Assembly: GCA_030550075.1 (NCBI GenBank)
Contig: JAUQQB010000206.1
Location: 1-5,522 of the forward strand
DNA length: 5,522 nt
Origin: Chloroflexota bacterium
GTDB taxonomy: Bacteria; Chloroflexota; Anaerolineae; Thermoflexales; Thermoflexaceae
Direction: 5' to 3'
A program made the position numbers and the translations under genes. A model generated the notes under the pieces. The model was not told where the DNA came from and ran no database searches. It worked only from the letters and a program-made list of their open reading frames with translations. Positions 1-5,442 of this stretch are shown piece after piece. Each line of letters opens with the position of its first letter. Position 1 is the stretch's first letter.

Positions 1-9
1 TTCCGATCT
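1..9. other. Probable sequencing-adapter remnant at the contig end
   Basis: The first nine bases, TTCCGATCT, are identical to the 3' end of standard Illumina adapters; read on the minus strand they give AGATCGGAA, the adapter start. They fall exactly at the edge and inside the conserved GTNPASxAMAG segment of GcvPB, where the reading departs from the family consensus only once these bases are used. The single base before them (base 10, G on the coding strand) fits the expected alanine codon. This is inferred to be untrimmed adapter and not genomic DNA. Confidence 0.75.
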
Positions 10-535
10 CCATGGCCGAGGAGGCCGGGTTCGTGCCATGGGCGGAATCCGGGATCAGCATCTTGATCCGCTTTTTCCCTTCCCCGCGATCCCGGTGATA
101 CGCCCGGATCATCAGGATGCCCGTCAGCTCCCCCTGAGAGCCCGCCGCCGGTTGAAGAGAGATCGCTGTGAACCCTCCGATCTCTTTCAGGAACTCCTGC
201 AGGTGATACATCAGGGCCAGGGCCCCCTGCACCGTTTCCGGGTCCTGATAGGGGTGGAGCTGGGCGAAGCCAGGAAGCCGGGCCATTTCCTCGTTGATCT
301 TAGGGTTGTATTTCATCGTGCAGGAGCCCAGGGGATAAAAGCCCTTATCCACCCCATAATTCATCTGGGAGAGCCGAAGGAAATGGCGGACGACATCGAC
401 CTCGCTCACCTCCGGAAGCGGGAGGTCCTCCCGCAGGAACCCCTCCGGGAATGGCGATTCGGGGACATCCGGCTCGGGCATCTGCACGCCCTGCCGTCCG
501 GGAACGGAGTATTCAAAGATCAGGGGCTCAGGCAT
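1..535 (-). CDS. gcvPB: Glycine dehydrogenase (decarboxylating) subunit 2, N-terminal part, cut by the window edge
   Basis: This is subunit 2 of the split P-protein, the PLP-dependent glycine decarboxylase of the cytoplasmic glycine cleavage system. With GcvPA it decarboxylates glycine and passes the aminomethyl group to lipoyl-GcvH. The first 178 residues are present. Family motifs visible are LIFEYSVPGRQG (residues 5-16), YPLGSCTMKYNPK (67-79), QPAAGSQGE (128-136) and DSAHGTNPASSAM (163-175). Full-length members run to roughly 480-500 residues, and the PLP-binding lysine lies in the missing part. The ATG at 533-535 was chosen because AAGGAGGT (minus strand, 541-548) sits 5 bases upstream and the protein then begins like its family. 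It follows gcvPA by 124 bases on the same strand. The last three residues visible (EIG) replace the AG(F/Y) expected after the final Met and come from bases that match a sequencing adapter, so the true coding sequence here probably starts at base 10. The family call is near certain. Confidence 0.97.
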   Translation of the reverse strand, partial: MPEPLIFEYSVPGRQGVQMPEPDVPESPFPEGFLREDLPLPEVSEVDVVRHFLRLSQMNYGVDKGFYPLGSCTMKYNPKINEEMARLPGFAQLHPYQDPETVQGALALMYHLQEFLKEIGGFTAISLQPAAGSQGELTGILMIRAYHRDRGEGKKRIKMLIPDSAHGTNPASSAMEIG

Positions 536-659
536 CAGCAACCTCCTTATCTTTTTTCCGTTCTCTTCCCCTATAGCCCTTCAGACCACGGAAGGAGGAA
601 GTGAGAATGATGCAGGGAGGGGGAAAAAGATCGCCCGCGACATGGGTGTAGCGTTCCCC

Positions 660-2048
660 TCATTTCGCGGGAGATTCACTGATCTCTTTTAGCGCCTCCA
701 CCAGCGCGTCGATCTCCTCTCGAGTGTTCAGCTCTGTGGCGCACAACAGCATATGGCCAGCCAACTCCGGGTCCGCCTGGCCCAGATCATAGCCACCCAG
801 GATCTGATAATCTTCATAAAGGATATGGTTGATCTCAGAGACTGGGCGCGGGGTTCGGACCACGAATTCGTGGAAGAATGGGTGCTCCCGCCAGACCTCG
901 TAGCCGGGAAGGGTGGCGATCCGCTCCGCCAGGTAATGGGCTTTATGATAGCAGAGTGAGGCCACCTGACGAAGCCCATGCTTGCCCATTACAGAGAGGT
1001 AAATGGTAGCCGCCAGGGCCATCAGGCCAACGTTGGTAGTAATGTTGCTGGTGGCCTTCTCTCGGCGGATATGCTGCTCGCGGGTGGAGAGGGTCAATAC
1101 ATACCCCCGACGGCCTTCCATATCGACGGTCTCCCCCACAATACGGCCCGGCAGCTGGCGCACGAACGCCATTCGGGTGGCCATGATCCCCAGATACGGC
1201 CCCCCGAAGCTCAGGGGGATCCCCAGGGGCTGGCCTTCGCCCACCACGATATCGGCCCCCCAGCTCCCTGGGGGCTCGAAGAGGGCCAGGGCCATAGGAT
1301 TAATCACCACGATGAGCAGTGCGCCCGCTTGATGGACCCGATTCGCTGTCTCTCGCAGACGGGCCGGAGGAAGCACTCGACCCAGAAAATCGGGATAAGG
1401 GATCACCAGGGCTGCTGTCTCCGAGTCCAGGCGGGCTTCCAGCTCCTCCAGAATGAGGAACGGCTGCCGCAGCTGAGCCGGAGCCCATCCAGCCTCCCCC
1501 TCCAGGCGGACATCCAGATGTTGGACGTAGGTGCGGACCACCGCCCGATATTCTGGATGGATCGTAGGGAACATCAGTACCTTGGGGCGCTCCCCCCGAG
1601 TCAGCCGTAAGGCCATAAGCACCGCCTCCGCCAAGGCGGAGGACCCATCGTAATGGCTGGCGTTGGACCCTTCCATCCCCGTGAGGGCGCAGATTATGGA
1701 CTGGAACTCAAACATCGCCTGGAGGGTGCCCTGGCTGACTTCTGGTTGATAAGGGGTGTAAGCGGTATAGAACTCCCCCCGTCGCAGCAATTCATCAATA
1801 ACCGCCGGGATGAAGTGTCGGTAAGCGCCAGCGCCGAGGAAGCATGCGTACCGATCGGTGTGGACGTTGGCCTCGGCCAAGGCTTCCAGCTCCCAGCGAA
1901 CTTCCAGCTCAGTCAGAGGCTCGGGGAGGCTCAAAGGGGGGAAGCGATAGGCTTCCGGCACATCGGCGAAGAGATCCTCCATCCGTTCCACGCCGATGAC
2001 CCGGAGCATCTCGCGACGTTCTTCTTCTGTATGTGGGACGAAGCGCAT
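660..2048 (-). CDS. gcvPA: Glycine dehydrogenase (decarboxylating) subunit 1
   Basis: Subunit 1 of the two-subunit P-protein, which pairs with GcvPB to decarboxylate glycine in the cytoplasmic glycine cleavage system. The 462-residue product matches the usual length of about 440-460. Recognised family segments are the N-terminal MRFVPHTEEERREML (1-15), FLGAGAYRHFIPAV (70-83), YTPYQPEVSQG (97-107) and NASHYDGSSA (129-138). The aminotransferase-like fold continues to the C-terminus with no frame break. The frame is open to a GTG at 2082-2084, but the ATG at 2046-2048 is preferred: GGGAGG lies 5 bases upstream (minus strand) and the family normally begins at this M(R/K)(Y/F)xPHT motif. The gene lies between gcvH (332-base gap) and gcvPB (124-base gap) on the same strand, an H-PA-PB order. 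The long upstream gap holds a repeat element, a stem-loop and a possible -10 box, so it may have its own promoter. Confidence 0.98.
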   Translation of the reverse strand: MRFVPHTEEERREMLRVIGVERMEDLFADVPEAYRFPPLSLPEPLTELEVRWELEALAEANVHTDRYACFLGAGAYRHFIPAVIDELLRRGEFYTAYTPYQPEVSQGTLQAMFEFQSIICALTGMEGSNASHYDGSSALAEAVLMALRLTRGERPKVLMFPTIHPEYRAVVRTYVQHLDVRLEGEAGWAPAQLRQPFLILEELEARLDSETAALVIPYPDFLGRVLPPARLRETANRVHQAGALLIVVINPMALALFEPPGSWGADIVVGEGQPLGIPLSFGGPYLGIMATRMAFVRQLPGRIVGETVDMEGRRGYVLTLSTREQHIRREKATSNITTNVGLMALAATIYLSVMGKHGLRQVASLCYHKAHYLAERIATLPGYEVWREHPFFHEFVVRTPRPVSEINHILYEDYQILGGYDLGQADPELAGHMLLCATELNTREEIDALVEALKEISESPAK

Positions 2049-2131
2049 CGGCGCCTCCCTAAGGAAGCTATCGGTTTTGAACACCTATTGCGCTCCTGAG
2101 GGCCGGGGTGCCGTCTTCAGCGGTGGCCCAG

Positions 2132-2149
2132 CCCCCAAGCCCCTGGGGG
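2132..2149. other. Small GC-rich stem-loop upstream of gcvPA
   Basis: CCCCCA and TGGGGG form a perfect 6-bp stem around a 6-base loop, about 85 bases upstream of the gcvPA start. No run of T follows on either strand, so it does not look like an intrinsic terminator. If the -10 box at 2159-2164 is real, this stem would lie at the very start of the gcvPA transcript. Its function is unknown. Confidence 0.4.
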
Positions 2150-2158
2150 AATTCAGAG

Positions 2159-2164
2159 GTTATA
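2159..2164 (-). promoter_or_regulatory. Possible -10 box for gcvPA
   Basis: On the minus strand this hexamer reads TATAAC, five of six matches to TATAAT, in a locally AT-rich patch (2159-2175). It would start transcription near 2152 and leave a leader of about 100 bases before gcvPA. No good -35 hexamer is visible at 16-18 bases, so the call is weak. gcvPA may instead be read from the gcvH promoter. Confidence 0.3.
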
Positions 2165-2180
2165 CATAGCGTAAAGGGCT

Positions 2181-2231
2181 ATCTTACAGGTAGGGGAAGC
2201 CGCTTCTTACGATCCCTCTCACCTGCAAGAT
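2181..2231 (-). other. Nested stem-loop in the gcvPA leader region
   Basis: On the minus strand ATCTTGCAGGT (2231-2221) pairs with ACCTGTAAGAT (2191-2181) over 11 bp. Inside it AGGG pairs with CCCT and GAAG pairs with CTTC around a CGG loop. The one imperfect outer pair is a G-U wobble if the minus strand is transcribed but an A-C mismatch if the plus strand is. That favours an RNA read in the gcvPA direction. Its 5' arm abuts the end of the repeat element at 2229-2331. No U-tract follows, so it is not an obvious terminator. Its role is unknown; it could be a leader structure. Confidence 0.45.
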
Positions 2232-2331
2232 CTTCCGGCTCTCCAGGAATTTCTACAAGACCCCGTCCAATGGGACCTAGATAGGTGGTGTTGATCTGCC
2301 GTGCCCCCAGATGTGGAGGCGCAGCAGATCA
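2229..2331 (-). repeat. Structured intergenic repeat element, copy 1 (hairpin, spacer, conserved box)
   Basis: Read on the minus strand, this copy has three parts. The first is a 40-base imperfect hairpin (2331-2292) with outer arms TGATCTGC and GCAGATCA. The second is a 39-base spacer with two small stem-loops: CCTA/TAGG, then GTCC/GGAC. The third is a box beginning AGAAATTCC and ending GCCGGAAGATC (2254-2229). It matches the plus-strand copy at 3275-3380: about 30 of 40 hairpin positions, equal spacer length to within one base, and 22 of 26 box positions. Two outer hairpin pairs differ in both partners (G-C versus C-G, A-T versus C-G), so pairing is kept while sequence changes. It lies between gcvH and gcvPA, pointing toward gcvPA. 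The family is not one I recognise. Confidence 0.7.
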
Positions 2332-2340
2332 GCACTACGC

Positions 2341-2364
2341 AAATTCCCAAAGAGCCGATTTTCC
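2341..2364 (+). repeat. Extra partial copy of the repeat's box, opposite orientation
   Basis: On the plus strand this stretch begins AAATTCCCAAAGAGCCG. It differs from the box of the 3275-3380 copy at 2 of 17 positions and from the minus-strand box at 2254-2229 at 3 of 17, then diverges. It sits 9 bases from the 2292-2331 hairpin on the side away from the minus-strand box, so that hairpin is flanked by two boxes facing outward. It ends 17 bases short of the gcvH stop codon. It could be a remnant of an inverted or nested element. Confidence 0.45.
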
Positions 2365-2380
2365 GAAGAACAGGCGAACG

Positions 2381-2770
2381 CTAATGCGCGCGGGCCTCAC
2401 AGTGGGCCCGGTAAGCTTCCGCATCCATCAACATCTCATACTCCGCCGGGTTGCTGGGTCGGAACCGGATCATCCAGGCCCGCCCGTAGGGATCCTGGTT
2501 CACCCACTCCGGGTTCTGAACCAGATCCATGTTGACCGCTGTAATAGTTCCGCTCATCGGCATATAAAGGTCGGCCGCCGCCTTCACGGACTCAATAGCT
2601 CCAAAGATCTCACCTTTCTGAAAGTTGCGGCCCACTTGGGGGAGCTCCACATAAACCACATCGGAGAGCTGGCTCTGTGCGTAATCGGTGACGCCGCACA
2701 CGGCTTCCTCGCCTTCCAGGCGGACCCATTCATCGGATTCGGTGTAGCGCAGATCCGGCGGGATATTCAT
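2381..2770 (-). CDS. gcvH: Glycine cleavage system H protein (lipoyl carrier)
   Basis: A 129-residue lipoylated carrier that accepts the aminomethyl group from the P-protein, passes it to the T-protein, and is reoxidised by dihydrolipoamide dehydrogenase; it acts in the cytoplasm. It has the typical length and starts MNIPPDLRYTESDEWV. The lipoylation motif GAIESVKAAADLYMP spans residues 58-72, with Lys63 as the modified lysine, and PYGRAWMIR (94-102) is near the C-terminus, as in the family. The frame stays open upstream to 2848, but the ATG at 2768-2770 is chosen because AGGAGGT lies about 6 bases upstream on the minus strand and the family N-terminus begins there. It is the first gcv gene in the minus-strand cluster and has its own promoter. 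The gap to gcvPA is unusually long (332 bases) and carries a repeat element. No gcvT is seen upstream. Confidence 0.98.
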   Translation of the reverse strand: MNIPPDLRYTESDEWVRLEGEEAVCGVTDYAQSQLSDVVYVELPQVGRNFQKGEIFGAIESVKAAADLYMPMSGTITAVNMDLVQNPEWVNQDPYGRAWMIRFRPSNPAEYEMLMDAEAYRAHCEARAH

Positions 2771-2801
2771 GATGACCTCCTGCAGCGAGGGATCCAGTCT
2801 C

Positions 2802-2830
2802 ATTCTAAGCAGCCTGCTGCATGAAAGCAA
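2802..2830 (-). promoter_or_regulatory. Sigma70-type promoter of gcvH
   Basis: On the minus strand TTGCTT (2830-2825) is separated by exactly 17 bases from TAGAAT (2807-2802), five of six matches to the -10 consensus. Transcription would start near 2795, leaving a leader of about 25 bases that contains the ribosome-binding site. The spacer holds a dyad, AGCAG-C-CTGCT (2808-2818), which could be an operator or chance. A leader this short leaves no room for a glycine riboswitch downstream of this start. Confidence 0.6.
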
Positions 2831-3274
2831 TCGCCTTCTGTTTTCCAAAGTGGGGCAGAGCGGCCTGCACCTTTCCAGAGTTTGTCCGAAAAGTCCTATG
2901 CGCGTTGCAGTTTAGGGTCCAAAGGAGCATTCAGACTTATAGAGGGGGAGGCAAAAGTGGATGTTAGGCTCCTCAACTCCCGCACTTGGGCACCGCCTGG
3001 GAATCGGTGTTCTAACCATCAGTGGCCACGCCATAGGCCGTGTAGAATATAGAGGCAATCCTGGAGAGGAAGAGCAAGGAGTGGTTCGTCGTCTGCTTTT
3101 CATACTTCCTCTTAGAGCTGGAAGAACAAGAGGTCCTTAATCAGCCCGCGTAACAGGCTCTGGGGCTTTGCAGGGGGATGGATGATCAGGGGAGGGGAGC
3201 AGAAACTGGGATGGCCCCCGGGGGCTATTCCGGACAGGGTGGTGCGGGATAGAGGGTTCCATGTAGAGGAGTTA
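2831..3274. other. Long intergenic region between divergent gcvH and the 52-residue membrane protein
   Basis: About 445 bases without a convincing gene, AT-richer than its surroundings between roughly 2880 and 3140. The best coding candidate is a 59-codon plus-strand frame at 2961-3140. It has GGGGGAGG 9 bases before its ATG and would start MLGSSTPALGHRLGIG. Only 21 of its 59 codons end in G or C, unlike the real genes here, and I do not recognise the product, so it is not called as a gene. A perfect 12-bp palindrome, GCCCCCGGGGGC, lies at 3214-3225. No tRNA or rRNA segment was recognised. The right end leads into the repeat element that precedes the small membrane protein gene. Confidence 0.6.
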
Positions 3275-3380
3275 ATCCTCTGCTGCGCTCCCAGATCTGA
3301 GGGCGCAGCAGAGGATCACTCCCATGTCTGGGCGCCGCCCGGCGGGGCACCACAGAAATTCCCAGAGCGCCGGAAAATCC
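3275..3380 (+). repeat. Structured intergenic repeat element, copy 2 (hairpin, spacer, conserved box)
   Basis: This copy starts with a 42-base near-perfect hairpin (3275-3316), whose 14-bp outer arms begin ATCCTCTGCTGCGC, around a CAGATCTG core. A spacer of about 39 bases follows with two stem-loops: CCCA/TGGG at 3321-3332, then CGCC/GGCG at 3333-3344. The box at 3354-3379 starts AGAAATTCC and ends GCCGGAAAATC, with TTCC and GGAA able to pair. The same architecture occurs on the minus strand at 2229-2331. The box ends 26 bases before the ATG of the 52-residue protein, and a purine-rich stretch containing the ribosome-binding site follows directly, so the element would form that gene's 5' leader if transcription begins upstream. 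No T-tract follows the hairpin. Confidence 0.7.
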
Positions 3381-3405
3381 TTTGCGGAAGAGGAGGATAT
3401 ACGCA

Positions 3406-3564
3406 ATGTCACGCCGCTCGCCTGCCTCTCGGTGGCAGCAGACGGTTTTCATCATTTTAGCCATCCTGGCCGTGCTGAGCCTGATCCTGACCAGCATTCT
3501 GACCACAGTGCCGCCGCCCCCGCCTACGCCAACGCCAATGGGGCTTTTCCTGCCCGGACCATAG
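3406..3564 (+). CDS. Small single-pass membrane protein with proline/threonine-rich tail
   Basis: A 52-residue protein of unknown function. A basic N-terminus (MSRRSPASRWQQ, 1-12) is followed by one hydrophobic helix of about 20 residues (13-33, TVFIILAILAVLSL and onward). Next come a run of five prolines (36-40) and a TPTP repeat, and the protein ends MGLFLPGP. Charge distribution suggests the N-terminus stays inside and the short proline-rich tail faces out. The ATG at 3406-3408 is chosen over an in-frame TTG at 3382 because AGGAGG lies 8 bases upstream of it. Small proline/threonine-tailed membrane proteins are, from memory, frequent in Chloroflexota. The gene sits just downstream of repeat element copy 2 and 111 bases before a larger membrane protein on the same strand, so the two may be cotranscribed. 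A coding origin is likely given the start site and the clean helix, but its size leaves some doubt. Confidence 0.7.
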   Translation: MSRRSPASRWQQTVFIILAILAVLSLILTSILTTVPPPPPTPTPMGLFLPGP

Positions 3565-3675
3565 GATGGCTTTTGAGGACTGGGCAGACGATTCGGATCC
3601 CAGAATGCTTCGGCTCGTGTTCGGAACGGATTCTTGACCTGCCCTTGCTCCGCCAATTCCCAGGAGAGCTGTGGG

Positions 3676-4302
3676 ATGGGAATGCCAATCCAACTGCCTC
3701 GAGGTGGGGGATCTGGAAGGCTTCTGGCATGGCTGGCCTGGGGGGCGATGCTGGTCGGATATTGGGCTCCCTGGGTGGATGGTCATGGGGCAGGGTTAAC
3801 GTTCTCCGGCTTCGACCTGGTCCCTTTTCTGGTCTTCTTCCAGCGAGCGGGCTATGGGCCGCTTTTGCGGGAACGCCTGTGGATTCCCCTGTGGGGTCTG
3901 GCCCTTGCGCTGGCTCTCCTGGCTCTGGCGGAATCGGGGAAACCTCTCCGCCTCAGCAGATATCTGCTGTGGGCTCTCGCCGGGTTATGGCCTCTGGCAA
4001 CCTGGCCCCCTTATCCGGAGCTCCTGAACCCCCTTTCGATCGAGGGGCGGGGGGGATTCCTGGGAGGGCTGGGGACGATGCTCCTGATCGCATCTCTGCC
4101 GCTCTGGCCTGTGTCATGGCGACGGCGGCTGGCGCTGGCGCTGCCCTGGGCCATGCTGGGTGGAGTGGGACCCGAACTGGTTCAGGTGTGGAGGCTCTGG
4201 ATCCATCATTTGGGGCTGATCCCGGCGATCGGGTGGGGGCTTCCCCTCTATGGATTGGGGCTGGTGCTCTGGAAGGCGGCCTGGTGGAGGATTTCCTCGT
4301 AG
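3676..4302 (+). CDS. Multi-pass membrane protein of unknown function
   Basis: A 208-residue, strongly hydrophobic and tryptophan-rich protein; I do not recognise a named family. Predicted membrane segments by eye lie at about residues 15-33, 66-86, 95-110, 126-146, 150-165 and 181-199. Between the first two is a polar loop containing APWVDGHGAGLTFSGFDLVP (31-50). An APWV-then-SGFDL pattern after the first helix is, from memory, seen in uncharacterised Chloroflexota membrane proteins. No catalytic motif is visible. The frame is open from 3634, but the ATG at 3676-3678 is preferred because AGGAG sits 9 bases upstream; a second ATG at 3682-3684 is possible. It follows the 52-residue protein by 111 bases. 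Its last 55 bases overlap the 3' end of the convergent glycosyltransferase, with no terminator visible between them. That it is a gene is likely; its role is unknown. Confidence 0.85.
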   Translation: MGMPIQLPRGGGSGRLLAWLAWGAMLVGYWAPWVDGHGAGLTFSGFDLVPFLVFFQRAGYGPLLRERLWIPLWGLALALALLALAESGKPLRLSRYLLWALAGLWPLATWPPYPELLNPLSIEGRGGFLGGLGTMLLIASLPLWPVSWRRRLALALPWAMLGGVGPELVQVWRLWIHHLGLIPAIGWGLPLYGLGLVLWKAAWWRISS

Positions 4303-5399
4303 ATCTTCAGCACGTTTTGCGCCATTTTCTCGATCGTAAATTCGCGCCGCACGCGTTCCTGGCCTTGATGCCCTCGCGCCCGGGCCGCTTCCGGCTGGTC
4401 CAGGATCTCCCGCATCGCCTCCGCCAGGGCCACGGGATCTCGCGGGGGAACGATCCATCCCGCTTCCCCAACCACCCACGTGGTCCCGGTCCCGATTTCC
4501 GTGGTGATAACTGGAAGGCTCGCCGCCATCGCTTCCAACAGCACGGTCCCGAACGCCTCCGCCCGGGCGCTGGCGGGGAGGACGAAAAGATCCGCCGCAT
4601 GGTAAATCAGCGGCAGCTCCGAATCTGGAACTTCTCCGAGGAAATGTACCCGATCTATCAGTTGGAGATCCCGGGCCAGCGCCCGCCAGGCACGCTCCAT
4701 CGGGCCAGTTCCCACAATGGTGGCGTGGATCTCCGGCAGGCGGGTGAGGGCGTGGAGCAGTGTATCGATTCCTTTGTAGTAGCGAAGGCGTCCGACGAAG
4801 AGTGCGTGGGGACGATGCGGAGCGGGACACCAGGAGGATCGCAGCGCCCGGGCCGCCTCAGCGGGCACCGAGAGGAAGCGGGCGATATCGATGCCCAGAG
4901 GAACAACGCGGCATTTGTCCCGGAAGGCGCGAAGATGTGGGGATGTTTCCGGGTAAATCGGGCTGGTCACCAGGATCCGCTCGACCCGGGCAAGGACCCG
5001 ATAAAGCCATGGACGGTAGAGCCGGCCACTCATACGCTGGCGCACGATGTCGCTGTGGTAAGTCAGGACAGCGGGCGTGCCCCCCCCGCTCAGGAGGTAG
5101 GCGATCTCCGCAGGAGGATATGGATGATGGAGATGGGCCAGATCGCATCGGGGGAGAAGGCGGCGGGCGTAAAGGAAGAACGCCAGGCTCAATGGGGTGG
5201 AGGCCACCGTGAACCAGCGAGAGGCTTTCAGAACCTGGACCGATCCATCCAGGAGCTCGATCGTTTTCCGGGTTGGGGAGGTCACCAGGACGATCACCTT
5301 GAGCCCCATGCGGGCCTGGGCCTCCGCCAGGGCGCGGATGTGGTTTTCGATCCCTCCGAGGATGGGGAAGTAGTCTTTATACAGATGAATCACCCGCAT
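4248..5399 (-). CDS. Family 4 (GT-B fold) glycosyltransferase
   Basis: A 383-residue retaining glycosyltransferase that would move a sugar from an activated donor to a lipid or glycan acceptor at the cytoplasmic face of the membrane. The exact sugar and acceptor cannot be read from sequence. The N-terminal acceptor domain has MRVIHLYKDYFPILGGIENH (1-20), which contains the GGxExH donor-loop motif typical of GT4, and TYHSDI (113-118). The donor domain has VPLGID (166-171), FVGRLRYYKG with Arg204 and Lys209 (201-210), and the EX7E signature EAFGTVLLE with Glu281 and Glu289. The length is typical and the frame intact. The ATG at 5397-5399 starts exactly at the family N-terminus but has no strong ribosome-binding site. 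Its 3' end overlaps a convergent membrane protein gene by 55 bases. No other sugar gene is in view, so an exopolysaccharide or glycolipid role is inference only. Confidence 0.95.
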   Translation of the reverse strand: MRVIHLYKDYFPILGGIENHIRALAEAQARMGLKVIVLVTSPTRKTIELLDGSVQVLKASRWFTVASTPLSLAFFLYARRLLPRCDLAHLHHPYPPAEIAYLLSGGGTPAVLTYHSDIVRQRMSGRLYRPWLYRVLARVERILVTSPIYPETSPHLRAFRDKCRVVPLGIDIARFLSVPAEAARALRSSWCPAPHRPHALFVGRLRYYKGIDTLLHALTRLPEIHATIVGTGPMERAWRALARDLQLIDRVHFLGEVPDSELPLIYHAADLFVLPASARAEAFGTVLLEAMAASLPVITTEIGTGTTWVVGEAGWIVPPRDPVALAEAMREILDQPEAARARGHQGQERVRREFTIEKMAQNVLKIYEEILHQAAFQSTSPNP

Positions 5400-5416
5400 G
5401 GGAGTTTCACTTCAGC

Positions 5417-5442
5417 ATTATTCAAAATTTGTAACTATTCAG
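5417..5442 (-). promoter_or_regulatory. AT-rich likely promoter of the glycosyltransferase
   Basis: This is a sharply AT-rich patch in a GC-rich setting. On the minus strand it contains AATAAT (5422-5417), five of six matches to the -10 consensus, which would start transcription near 5410 and give a leader of about 11 bases. No convincing -35 box is seen at 16-18 bases. A near-leaderless transcript would fit the lack of a strong ribosome-binding site. Confidence 0.35.

Noticed and set aside
38..604. 188-residue open frame on the plus strand opposite gcvPB
   Set aside because: The opposite strand encodes recognisable GcvPB motifs throughout, so this frame is a shadow.
978..1610. 210-residue open frame on the plus strand inside gcvPA
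   Set aside because: It is antisense to a well-recognised gene, has no family-like features, and reflects codon bias in GC-rich DNA.
2292..2331. Intrinsic terminator after gcvH
   Set aside because: The hairpin is strong but no run of T follows on the minus strand (ACACCACC comes next), and the related hairpin at 3275-3316 lies in a gene leader.
2049..2380. Glycine riboswitch upstream of gcvPA
   Set aside because: GGAGAG and CCGGAAG occur on the minus strand near 2250-2232, but the conserved aptamer core and the downstream CTCTCAGG-type strand do not follow in order. A covariance search would settle it.
3214..3225. Perfect palindrome GCCCCCGGGGGC
   Set aside because: It has no loop and no T-tract, and short GC palindromes are expected in GC-rich DNA; no role can be supported.
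3382..3405. Upstream TTG start for the 52-residue membrane protein
   Set aside because: It would translate the ribosome-binding site itself (AGGAGG at 3391-3396) and has no site of its own; the ATG at 3406 is well placed.
3655..3662. Another copy of the repeat's AATTCCCA sequence
   Set aside because: Only eight bases match and they overlap the ribosome-binding region of the next gene; no hairpin or box remainder accompanies it.
4114..4830. 238-residue open frame on the minus strand inside the glycosyltransferase
   Set aside because: It is in another frame of a clear GT4 gene, rich in Arg/Gly/Pro as expected of a shadow frame.
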